Source: Akkermansiaceae bacterium UBA1506
GTDB taxonomy: Bacteria; Verrucomicrobiota; Verrucomicrobiia; Verrucomicrobiales; DEV007
DNA: 11,829 nt
Direction: 5' to 3'
Assembly: GCA_002323995.1 (NCBI GenBank)
Contig: DCQY01000064.1
Span: 1-11,829, forward strand
Shown in pieces: positions 5,335 through 11,829 of the stretch; positions within the stretch are counted from its first letter, which is position 1; each line of letters starts with the position of its first letter. The position numbers and the translations under genes were made by a program. The notes beneath the pieces were generated by a model that was not told where the DNA came from, made no database searches, and saw nothing but the letters and a program-made list of their open reading frames with translations.

Positions 5335-8136
5335 ATGCCGGATGCTTCCAACCGACTCTTTCTTCTCGATGGTATGGCTCTCGTTTACCGAGCACACTTT
5401 GCTCTGATTCGCAGCCCCATCTATACCTCAAAGCGCGTTAACACTTCTGCGCTCTACGGCTTCACCATGAACCTGCTGGATTTGCTCGAAAACCAGTCAC
5501 CTACCCATCTCGCCGTTGCCTTCGACACCTCGGATCCTACACCACGTCATAAGATCTATCCGGAGTATAAGGCCAACCGCGAAGACATGCCCGAAGACCT
5601 CGCCGCCCAGCTTCCCCATGTGAAACGGCTTATCGAAGCTTTCAACATTCCGGTTATTGAATGTCCAGGCTGGGAAGCCGATGACATTATCGGAACGCTT
5701 GCTCGCAAGGCCGATGCAGAGGGTGGTTACGAAACCTATATGGTGACCCCGGATAAAGACTTCGCTCAACTCGTCACCGAGACCACTCGCATCTACAAGC
5801 CAGGCCGCCAAGGCTCCGCCGCGGAAATTCTTGACCGCGACGCCATCTGTGAAAACTGGCAAGTTCAGGATCCGCTTCAGACTATCGATATTCTCGGGCT
5901 TTGGGGTGATGCCTCAGACAATATTCCCGGCGTTCCGGGGATCGGCGAAAAGACCGCAAAAAAGCTCGTCGCCCAGTTCGGCAGCATAGAGGCCTTGCTC
6001 GAAAATAGCGACCAACTAAAGGGAAAACAAAAAGAGAATGTCGAGAACAACACTGAAAAGGCACTGCTCTCCAAGAAGTTGGTCACGATTATGATCGACG
6101 CTCCTGTTAAGGTGGGCTTTGACGAAATCAAACTTGGTGAGCGAAATCATGAAACCCTCAAATCTCTCTTTGTAGAATTTGAATTTAATTCCATCGGCAA
6201 GCGCCTTTTCGGAAATGAGTTCCAAGCGGGCCGGGGTCACGACATGACGGATGATGTTGCCGGACTCGCTCCTAAGCTAACAACAATCAAAGACCACAAG
6301 AAATCGTATCGCTACCTTCGCGCTGATAACGCCACAGGCCGCTCTGAGCTCATCTCCGAACTCTCCGGGAAAAAATCTTTCTGTTTTGATCTCGAAACCG
6401 ATTCGCTTGATGAAAAGACCGCCAACATTATCGGCATCGCCTTTTCCTGGGAAAAGGACCAAGGAGTGTATGCTGAAGTGCCTAAGGGAGACTCAGGAAA
6501 AGCAATCTTGGAATTGTTTCGTCCCATTCTTCAGAGTTCTGCTGAAAAGATTGGCCACAACCTCAAATTCGATATCGGCGTTTTGCAATGGCAGGGAATC
6601 TCCATCAGCACGCCTGTTTTCGACACCATGCTAGCCCATAGCCTGATCGAGCCCGACCAGCGTCACAAAATGGACTACCTTGCCGAGTCGATACTTGGCT
6701 ACACACCGATCTCTTATGATTCCGTCTTTGGGAAGGATGGAGAGAAAAGCGGACAGATGAATCTTTTCGGCGAAGCTGAGATGGCCGGCGAAGATACCAG
6801 CGGCCCCGCCTTTGATGATATCGCCCAGTATGCCTGCGAGGATGCTGATGTGACCTGGCAACTGGCCGCTATTTTGAAAGAAAAAGTCGAGGAACTCGAA
6901 CAGCACTGCGTTCTCTACGAGATTGAAAATCCTCTAGTACCTGTGCTTGTGAATATGGAAGCCGAGGGAATTCGCGTTGATCCTACTACCCTCGGCGAAA
7001 TAGGAACTACCCTCGGCAAGAAGATCGACGAAATGGAAAAGGCCGTCTATGAGGCTGCTGGAACTCAATTCAATCTCAATTCTCCTAAACAGGTCGGCGA
7101 AGTGCTTTTCGACAAAATGCACCTAGTTGATAAACCCAAGAAGACCAAGACCGGACAATACAAAACCGATGAGCAAACCCTGCGCTCACTCGCTGCGAGT
7201 CACGATGTCGTCCGTGACTTACTTTCCTACCGGGAGGCCGCTAAACTGAAAAGCACCTACGTCGACGCTTTGCCGGACTCCATCTTTCAGGGCACCGGAC
7301 GGATTCACACGACGTTTCATCAATTAATGACGGCCACCGGCCGCCTCGCATCGAACAACCCAAATCTACAGAACATTCCGATCCGCTCTGATCAGGGTCG
7401 GGAAATCCGACGGGCTTTTATTCCCCGCAGCAAAGAATTCACCCTATTGGCAGCCGACTACTCACAGATCGAACTCCGGGTAATGGCTTCGCTCTGTGGA
7501 GATAAAGCCATGATCGAAGCTTTTAATAACGGTCTCGATATCCACACGGCAACGGCCGCCCGTGTTTTTGATATTGAACCTGAAGAGGTTCCTTCCCATA
7601 TGCGTCGTACTGCCAAAATGGTCAACTTCGGCATCATCTACGGTATCTCAGCCTTTGGATTATCGCAGCGCCTCAACGGCGAAATTTCGCGCAGCGAAGC
7701 CTCGCAAATTATTGAAGAATATTTCAAGCAGTATCCTGGGGTCAAAGACTTTCAGAGTAGCACCATCGAGCAGGCCAAGTCAGACGGCTACGTGGAAACG
7801 ATGACCGGCCGGCGTCGTTACCTTCGGGACATCGTCTCCCGAAATGGCACCATTCGTGCAGCCGCAGAACGCACTGCAATCAATACCCCAATTCAGGGTA
7901 GCGCCGCCGATATGATTAAAATCGCAATGGTGAATGTGTCCAACCTCCTCGATTCAGGCAACTACGAAACTCGCATGCTCCTTCAGGTGCATGACGAACT
8001 CGTCTTCGATCTGCACCAAGATGAGCGGGAAGAACTGGTTCCCAAAATCGAAGAGGCAATGATGGAAGCTCTACCACTCAGTGTCCCAGTCGTGGTCGAG
8101 TCTGGCACCGGAGATAACTGGCTTGAGGCCCATTAA
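5335..8136 (+). CDS. polA: DNA polymerase I with 5' nuclease and proofreading
   Basis: Pol I fills gaps and removes RNA primers during lagging-strand maturation and excision repair. All three catalytic modules appear intact. 5' nuclease (about 1-300): LLDGMALVYRAHF, EADD (Asp116/Asp117), DKDF (Asp140/Asp142), and the helix-hairpin-helix GVPGIGEKTA. 3'-5' exonuclease: FDLETD (Asp352, Glu354), NLKFD (Asp413), YACED (Tyr499, Asp503), so proofreading should work. Polymerase: TGRLASNNPNLQNIPIR, motif A ADYSQIELR (Asp708), motif B RRTAKMVNFGIIYG, motif C QVHDELVF (Asp887, Glu888). The length of 933 aa is close to E. coli (928). The ATG at 5335 matches the family N-terminus; an in-frame ATG at 5254 would add 27 residues with no family resemblance. 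Its Shine-Dalgarno is weak (AGAAAG directly before the ATG). An insertion before exo motif III carries QMNLF (474-478). The gene converges on tsf. Confidence 0.97.
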   Translation: MPDASNRLFLLDGMALVYRAHFALIRSPIYTSKRVNTSALYGFTMNLLDLLENQSPTHLAVAFDTSDPTPRHKIYPEYKANREDMPEDLAAQLPHVKRLIEAFNIPVIECPGWEADDIIGTLARKADAEGGYETYMVTPDKDFAQLVTETTRIYKPGRQGSAAEILDRDAICENWQVQDPLQTIDILGLWGDASDNIPGVPGIGEKTAKKLVAQFGSIEALLENSDQLKGKQKENVENNTEKALLSKKLVTIMIDAPVKVGFDEIKLGERNHETLKSLFVEFEFNSIGKRLFGNEFQAGRGHDMTDDVAGLAPKLTTIKDHKKSYRYLRADNATGRSELISELSGKKSFCFDLETDSLDEKTANIIGIAFSWEKDQGVYAEVPKGDSGKAILELFRPILQSSAEKIGHNLKFDIGVLQWQGISISTPVFDTMLAHSLIEPDQRHKMDYLAESILGYTPISYDSVFGKDGEKSGQMNLFGEAEMAGEDTSGPAFDDIAQYACEDADVTWQLAAILKEKVEELEQHCVLYEIENPLVPVLVNMEAEGIRVDPTTLGEIGTTLGKKIDEMEKAVYEAAGTQFNLNSPKQVGEVLFDKMHLVDKPKKTKTGQYKTDEQTLRSLAASHDVVRDLLSYREAAKLKSTYVDALPDSIFQGTGRIHTTFHQLMTATGRLASNNPNLQNIPIRSDQGREIRRAFIPRSKEFTLLAADYSQIELRVMASLCGDKAMIEAFNNGLDIHTATAARVFDIEPEEVPSHMRRTAKMVNFGIIYGISAFGLSQRLNGEISRSEASQIIEEYFKQYPGVKDFQSSTIEQAKSDGYVETMTGRRRYLRDIVSRNGTIRAAAERTAINTPIQGSAADMIKIAMVNVSNLLDSGNYETRMLLQVHDELVFDLHQDEREELVPKIEEAMMEALPLSVPVVVESGTGDNWLEAH

Positions 8137-8138
8137 TG

Positions 8139-8168
8139 AAAAAACCCGCTTCCTCCCGGAAGCGGGTT
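8139..8168 (-). terminator. tsf intrinsic terminator, shared with polA end
   Basis: A perfect 11-bp GC-rich stem (8143-8153 with 8158-8168) has a 4-base loop. On the minus strand it runs into six T (complement of 8139-8144, the first two of which pair in the stem), so it is a good terminator for tsf, whose stop is 22 bases upstream of it. On the plus strand it starts 6 bases after the polA stop but lacks a T-tract, so it would end polA transcription less well, while still protecting that 3' end. Confidence 0.88.
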
Positions 8169-8189
8169 CCTCAAAAACCTGAGCAAAGT

Positions 8190-9086
8190 CTACTCCTCGC
8201 CGTCTTCAGCCGCCTCGCCGAGCCCATAGCGCTCGAAACGAGAGATACTAATTTCGTCACCAGTCTCCTTGGAGAGCTCACCGACGAGATCCTGAATAGA
8301 TTTTTCGGTGTCCATAATAAAAGCTTGCTCAAGAAGGCAGTTGGTCGCGTAGAACTTACCCATCTTACCATCAATGATTCGCTCAATGATGTCAGCGGGC
8401 TTATCCTTCATCTGCTCGCGGAAGATGTCTTTCTCAGCTTCAACGAGTTCAGAGGGAACTTCGTCGCGGCCGATGCAGATCGGCTGGGAAGCTGCGATAT
8501 GCATGCCGATATTCTTAACGAATGTGGTGAAAGCGTCGTTGGAGGCGGTGTCAGCTTTTCCAACTTTAACTTCAACCAAGACTCCGACCCGCCCCGCCAT
8601 GTGAATGTAGGAGCCAACAACACCTTCGCAATCGAGTTCATATTTCGTAAAACGGGTCAGGCCCATGTTTTCGCCCAGTTCACCGACCTTAGCTTTGATG
8701 AACTCATCGAGAGTCGCCGCGTCACCGGAGAATTCCTGCGCAAGAAGAGCGTCGAGTGTATCAACTGTATTACTGCTCGAAGCATGATCTAGAATCTGGT
8801 CTACAAAAACAGTGAAGTTCTCGTTCTTTGCAACGAAGTCAGTTTCGCAGTTGACTTCAACGAGGACGCCAGACTTGCAATCGTCAGAAATGCGAGAGGC
8901 GACTACACCTTCCTTGGCGGCGCGGCCAGCCTTTTTCTCTGCGTCAGCGATGCCTTTTTTACGAAGAATAGTTTCTGCCTCGGCGAGGTCGCCATCTGCC
9001 TCATTGAGCGCAGCTTTGCAGTCCATCATTCCTGCGTTGGTCTTTTCCCGAAGGGTCTTAATCAGAGCTACTGTGATTTCGGCCAT
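8190..9086 (-). CDS. tsf: Translation elongation factor EF-Ts
   Basis: EF-Ts is the cytosolic nucleotide-exchange factor that releases GDP from EF-Tu. The N-terminal UBA-like domain is clear (residues about 1-50, VALIKTLREKTNAGMMDCKA, then DLAEAETILRKKG). The conserved TDFVAKN loop (82-88), which contacts the EF-Tu nucleotide-binding site, follows. The remaining two-lobed core includes GRVGVLVEVKVG and KFYATNCLLEQAFI. The length of 298 aa compares with 283 aa in E. coli. It lies 142 bases downstream of rpsB, the classical neighbour, and the pair probably share a transcript. The usual next genes pyrH and frr are absent; polA converges instead. The start ATG is preceded by an A/T-rich stretch ending TATATT, with no Shine-Dalgarno sequence. 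Confidence 0.97.
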   Translation of the reverse strand: MAEITVALIKTLREKTNAGMMDCKAALNEADGDLAEAETILRKKGIADAEKKAGRAAKEGVVASRISDDCKSGVLVEVNCETDFVAKNENFTVFVDQILDHASSSNTVDTLDALLAQEFSGDAATLDEFIKAKVGELGENMGLTRFTKYELDCEGVVGSYIHMAGRVGVLVEVKVGKADTASNDAFTTFVKNIGMHIAASQPICIGRDEVPSELVEAEKDIFREQMKDKPADIIERIIDGKMGKFYATNCLLEQAFIMDTEKSIQDLVGELSKETGDEISISRFERYGLGEAAEDGEE

Positions 9087-9228
9087 AATATATCGTTAGT
9101 TTTAAAGGTAATCATTGGGTCGAACGGATTCCTCAAACAGGTTCTGCCTAGGGTTCTCCGTATCGATTTTGTCGTTTTAAGACAGAATATTGTGAACAGT
9201 GATACCACCTCTCACGGTCGTGCCTCGC

Positions 9229-9909
9229 TTACTTGGCTACTGGGGTGATTGGCTCGATGAGTTTCTGGAGAATGACACGGATCGAGCGAATCGCGTCATC
9301 ATTCGAAACAATCGGATAATCGATCACATCGGGATCCGCGTTAGAGTCAACCATGGCTACAATCGGGATGCGGAGCTTACGGGCTTCGTTAATCGCGTTA
9401 TATTCGCGAGCGGAGTCCACAATAACAAGAGCGTCAGGTAGGCGCACCATGTTACGGATACCGGAAAGCCGCAGGTGGAGCTTTTCTTTCTCACGGTTGA
9501 GAGAAGCAATCTCCTTTTTGGACATTTTCTTGAAGTCAGGAGACTTCTGCAAGTTCTCAAGATATTCCATGCGTCCAACGCTCTTACGCACAGTCTCAAG
9601 GTTAGTTAAAGTACCACCGAGCCAGCGGTGATTGACGTAGAACTGCTTTGTGGAATCGGCGGCCTCGCGGACAGCTTCCTGAGCTTGGCGCTTACAACCA
9701 ACGAACAGAATTTTCTTACCGGAAGAGGCAAGATCATGAAGAAACTTTCCTGCGGAATTGAGCTGTTCGACGGTTTTATCGAGGTCGATAAGATGGACGT
9801 TGTGCTTCTCTCCGAGAAGAAACTGGCGCATCTTAGGATTCCACTTGCGGGACTGGTGACCGAAATGGACACCAGCTTCGACGAGTTCAGTGATGAGTTC
9901 GTTGGACAT
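9229..9909 (-). CDS. rpsB: Small ribosomal subunit protein uS2
   Basis: S2 binds late to the back of the 30S subunit and recruits bS1 where S1 is present. The family N-terminus ELVEAGVHFGHQSRKWNPKM is followed by the expected HLIDLDKTVEQL, ILFVGCKRQAQEAV, HRWLGGTLTN and, near the end, PDALVIVDSAREYNAINEA and IPIVAMVDSNADPDVIDYPI. I start it at the ATG at 9909 (226 aa) because homology begins there. An in-frame ATG at 9960 would add 17 residues (MGSPPHFGCLQQGPTQN) not typical of S2, yet it has the better upstream signal: GGGAG, 10 bases away, after a foldable leader. The 9909 start has no Shine-Dalgarno. S2 commonly autoregulates the rpsB-tsf transcript through its leader in other bacteria, so the leader here deserves attention. 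Confidence 0.96.
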   Translation of the reverse strand: MSNELITELVEAGVHFGHQSRKWNPKMRQFLLGEKHNVHLIDLDKTVEQLNSAGKFLHDLASSGKKILFVGCKRQAQEAVREAADSTKQFYVNHRWLGGTLTNLETVRKSVGRMEYLENLQKSPDFKKMSKKEIASLNREKEKLHLRLSGIRNMVRLPDALVIVDSAREYNAINEARKLRIPIVAMVDSNADPDVIDYPIVSNDDAIRSIRVILQKLIEPITPVAK

Positions 9910-9949
9910 GTTTTGAGTCGGGCCTTGTTGCAGGCAACCGAAATGGGGT

Positions 9950-10031
9950 GGAGAGCCCATCTTTTTAAATCTCCCTGATTCTTTCGAACCGTTGTCTCTC
10001 CGGTTATTTCATTGATGGACGGGAGGGAGGG
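9950..10031 (-). promoter_or_regulatory. Foldable rpsB leader with possible autoregulatory site
   Basis: On the minus strand the leader has a pyrimidine run, CCCTCCCTCCC (10031-10021), that can pair through CTCCCT with AGGGAG (9976-9971), the only Shine-Dalgarno-like site before rpsB. The hairpin AACCG/CGGTT (made from 9987-9991 and 10001-10005) sits between them. The alternative pairing GGAGA (9974-9970) with TCTCC (9954-9950) would place the upstream ATG at 9960 in a loop. The two pairings exclude each other. A regulatory role, for example binding of S2, is inference by analogy with other rpsB leaders. Confidence 0.35.
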
Positions 10032-10084
10032 CACTTAACGCTCAAATCACTAGAAATCAAACAAAAAGCCAAGCGTTCCCGCCA

Positions 10085-10120
10085 GAAAAGACAAGGGCGC
10101 TTCCGTTCTCGAAAGCGCCC
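10085..10120 (-). terminator. rpoC intrinsic terminator
   Basis: GGGCGCTT (10095-10102) pairs perfectly with AAGCGCCC (10113-10120), and two further C-G/G-C pairs are possible inside the loop. On the minus strand the stem is followed by TTGTCTTTTC, a fair T-rich tail. It begins 38 bases after the rpoC stop. It implies that rpsB-tsf has its own promoter, or that read-through is partial. No convincing promoter pair was found in the roughly 100 bases downstream. Confidence 0.8.
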
Positions 10121-10158
10121 TGCCTAATGAATTTGTTTTTTGAGGGATGATCAGTTTA

Positions 10159-11829
10159 TCAAGCTGTCTCCTCGACAGTCTCTTCAGCTCCTTCCTCGGC
10201 TGAAACATCCTCTTCTCCTTCAGGCTGGATCGGCTCTCCCAACTCAGCCACGCGCATGCCGCGTGTTGTTGTGAAACCGGTTCCCGCAGGAATGAGGTGG
10301 CCCATGATCACGTTCTCCTTGAATCCGCGCAGATAATCGATCTTACCAAGGGTGGAGGCCTCGGTTAGCACCCGAGTCGTGTCCTGGAACGAGGCTGCAG
10401 AAATGAAACTGTCGGTTTCAAGAGACGCCTTGGTGATTCCTAGGAGCACCGGTTCACCTTCAGCAGGCTTACCGCCCTGCTCAGTGATATCGGCGTTGAT
10501 AGCCTCAAAAGTCGTTTTCTCGATCTGGTCGCCCCAGAGGAACTGAGTATCGCCCGGATCGGTGATACGAACCTTACGAAGCATCTGGCGGATGATGATC
10601 TCGATATGCTTATCGTTAATCTCAACGCCCTGAAGACGATAAACGTCTTGAACCTCGCTAACGAGATGCTCCATGAGAGCATGTGGCCCGAGGATCTCCA
10701 GAATATCATGCGGGATCACCGCACCTTCAGTCAACTTCTGGCCCTTGTGAACCGTGTCGCCAGGTTGGACAAGGTAGTGCTTCCCAAGCGGGATGAGGTG
10801 CTCTTCCTGCTCGCCGGTTTCTGGATCAGTCACGATGAGCTTACGCTTAGCACGAACGGTTCCACCGAGCGAGACTTCACCATCGATCTTGGCGATCTCT
10901 GCAATCTCCTTCGGCTTACGAGCCTCAAATAGCTCGGCCACACGAGGAAGACCACCTGTAATATCTTTCGTTTCGGAAACCTTGCGAGGCGTCTTGGCGA
11001 GCTGGTCACCACCGGTGACCTTCTGACCTTCCTTAACGGAAAGGTGAGCTCCGGTCGGGATGGAGTAAGTTGCCAATTCTTCGCCGGTCTTCGGATCGAC
11101 GATCATGATCTGCGGGTGCAGGTCCTCTTTGTGCTCGATCACGACTAGACCCTTAGTGTTGGTCTCCTTATCGATCTCGGTATCAAGGGTAATGCCTTGA
11201 ATCATGTCACGGAAGGCGATCTTACCTGCTTTCTCGGTGATAACCGGGACGCTATAGGGGTCCCAAGTTGCCAAGGTTGCACCCTTCTTGACTTCACCGT
11301 TATCAGCCACACGGATCACAGAACCAGAGACCACATTGTAGGATTCAAGCTCACGACCATCTTTGTCGTGGATTGAAATCGTACCATTCTTGTTCAGAGC
11401 AACGAAGGTTTTATCAGGGGTTTCGACCGTGCGCAGATTATTGTAATGCACCACACCTCTAGCCTTCACCTTGATAATTGGCTGCTTGAACGTACCCGAG
11501 GCAACACCGCCGACGTGGAACGTACGCATTGTCAGCTGCGTTCCGGGCTCACCGATCGACTGGGCAGCAATAATACCGACAGCCTCACCGTCCTTCGCCA
11601 TCACGTTGGTGGCAAGGTTCATGCCGTAGCACATCGCACAACAACCACGACGGCTTTCGCAGGTAAGTACCGAGCGGATCTTGAGTTGCTCGTGGCCGAT
11701 ATCATTGAGGCGAAGAGCGATCTCTTCGTCGATCATGTCGCCTGGCTTCACGACGGTCTCATCGCCATTAACCACCTTCTCCGCCGCAACACGGCCATAG
11801 ATTCGGGTCTTCAGGTCAACAACCTCTTC
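10159..11829 (-). CDS. rpoC: RNA polymerase beta-prime subunit, C-terminal part (partial)
   Basis: The frame is open to the window edge; 556 residues of the C-terminal part are present, and the catalytic NADFDGD region lies outside. In order: the last three cysteines of the second zinc site in CESRRGCCAMCYG (about 57-67 of the fragment); the trigger-loop N-terminal helix, GIIAAQSIGEPGTQLTMRTF; the long SI3 insertion of sandwich-barrel-hybrid folds (about 110-285), recognisable by similarity in order to E. coli (WDPYSVPVITE and DMIQG); trigger-loop exit TKDITGGLPRVAELFEARKP; then VQDVYRLQGVEINDKHIEII, LLGITKASLETDSFISAASF and RGFKENVIMGHLIPAGTG. The protein ends in a Glu-rich acidic tail. SI3 is known from Proteobacteria, Bacteroidota, Chlamydiae and relatives, and is missing from Firmicutes and Actinobacteria. 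rpoB presumably lies beyond 11829. Confidence 0.97.
   Translation of the reverse strand, partial: EEVVDLKTRIYGRVAAEKVVNGDETVVKPGDMIDEEIALRLNDIGHEQLKIRSVLTCESRRGCCAMCYGMNLATNVMAKDGEAVGIIAAQSIGEPGTQLTMRTFHVGGVASGTFKQPIIKVKARGVVHYNNLRTVETPDKTFVALNKNGTISIHDKDGRELESYNVVSGSVIRVADNGEVKKGATLATWDPYSVPVITEKAGKIAFRDMIQGITLDTEIDKETNTKGLVVIEHKEDLHPQIMIVDPKTGEELATYSIPTGAHLSVKEGQKVTGGDQLAKTPRKVSETKDITGGLPRVAELFEARKPKEIAEIAKIDGEVSLGGTVRAKRKLIVTDPETGEQEEHLIPLGKHYLVQPGDTVHKGQKLTEGAVIPHDILEILGPHALMEHLVSEVQDVYRLQGVEINDKHIEIIIRQMLRKVRITDPGDTQFLWGDQIEKTTFEAINADITEQGGKPAEGEPVLLGITKASLETDSFISAASFQDTTRVLTEASTLGKIDYLRGFKENVIMGHLIPAGTGFTTTRGMRVAELGEPIQPEGEEDVSAEEGAEETVEETA

Noticed and set aside
8136..8792. 218-codon plus-strand ORF antisense to tsf, beginning TAATG at the polA stop
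   Set aside because: Its codons lie exactly in register with the tsf codons on the other strand, where long open frames arise when a highly expressed gene avoids TTA, CTA and TCA. The product shows no family features, and its start runs straight into the terminator hairpin.
9087..9228. Possible structured element or promoter in the rpsB-tsf spacer
   Set aside because: Only short, scattered inverted repeats (for example GTG-gtat-CAC) and no convincing promoter pair were seen in these 142 bases.
9628..9978. 116-codon plus-strand ORF antisense to rpsB
   Set aside because: It is another shadow of a conserved ribosomal protein gene. The S2 frame is fully supported, and the antisense product is unlike any known family.

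Overview
The window holds housekeeping genes of a bacterium, with no sign of mobile DNA, CRISPR, prophage or a defence island. Protein features suggest the PVC group, most likely Verrucomicrobiota (Opitutae-like). The beta-prime subunit carries the SI3 insertion inside its trigger loop. DNA polymerase I keeps an intact proofreading domain. The PgeF protein has HSGKKG where HAGWRG is usual. The lineage is an inference from remembered protein character, not from a search. Base composition and coding style look uniform throughout.

Layout. Bases 1-36 are the end of a plus-strand gene with a Lys/Ala-rich tail, closed by a strong terminator (66-98). A minus-strand block follows from 2886 down to 88: pgeF, ispE, an S4-domain RNA-binding gene (HslR-like), and a secreted protein of unknown function. 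The first three are tightly packed (a 4-base ATGA overlap, then a 4-base gap) and are probably one transcript. On the plus strand come an ABC-F translation factor (3069-5042) and polA (5335-8136). They are separated by 292 bases that can fold and that contain a 6-codon ORF with the best Shine-Dalgarno sequence in the window. A minus-strand block fills the rest: the 3' part of rpoC (entering at 11829), its terminator, rpsB, and tsf, which converges on polA at a shared hairpin terminator.

How the genes relate. Most products serve the flow of information: transcription (RpoC), translation (S2, EF-Ts, ABC-F, HslR-like) and replication/repair (Pol I). IspE supplies isoprenoid precursors, which include the lipid carrier used for cell-wall synthesis. 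PgeF corrects the amino-acid composition of peptidoglycan precursors. The pgeF-ispE overlap therefore joins two envelope-related steps.

I found no convincing novel system. The points most worth a second look are: the leader-like mini-ORF with an anti-Shine-Dalgarno sequence before polA; a QMNLF clamp-binding-like pentapeptide in the Pol I exonuclease domain; the foldable rpsB leader and uncertain S2 start; and the general scarcity of Shine-Dalgarno sequences in front of the main genes.
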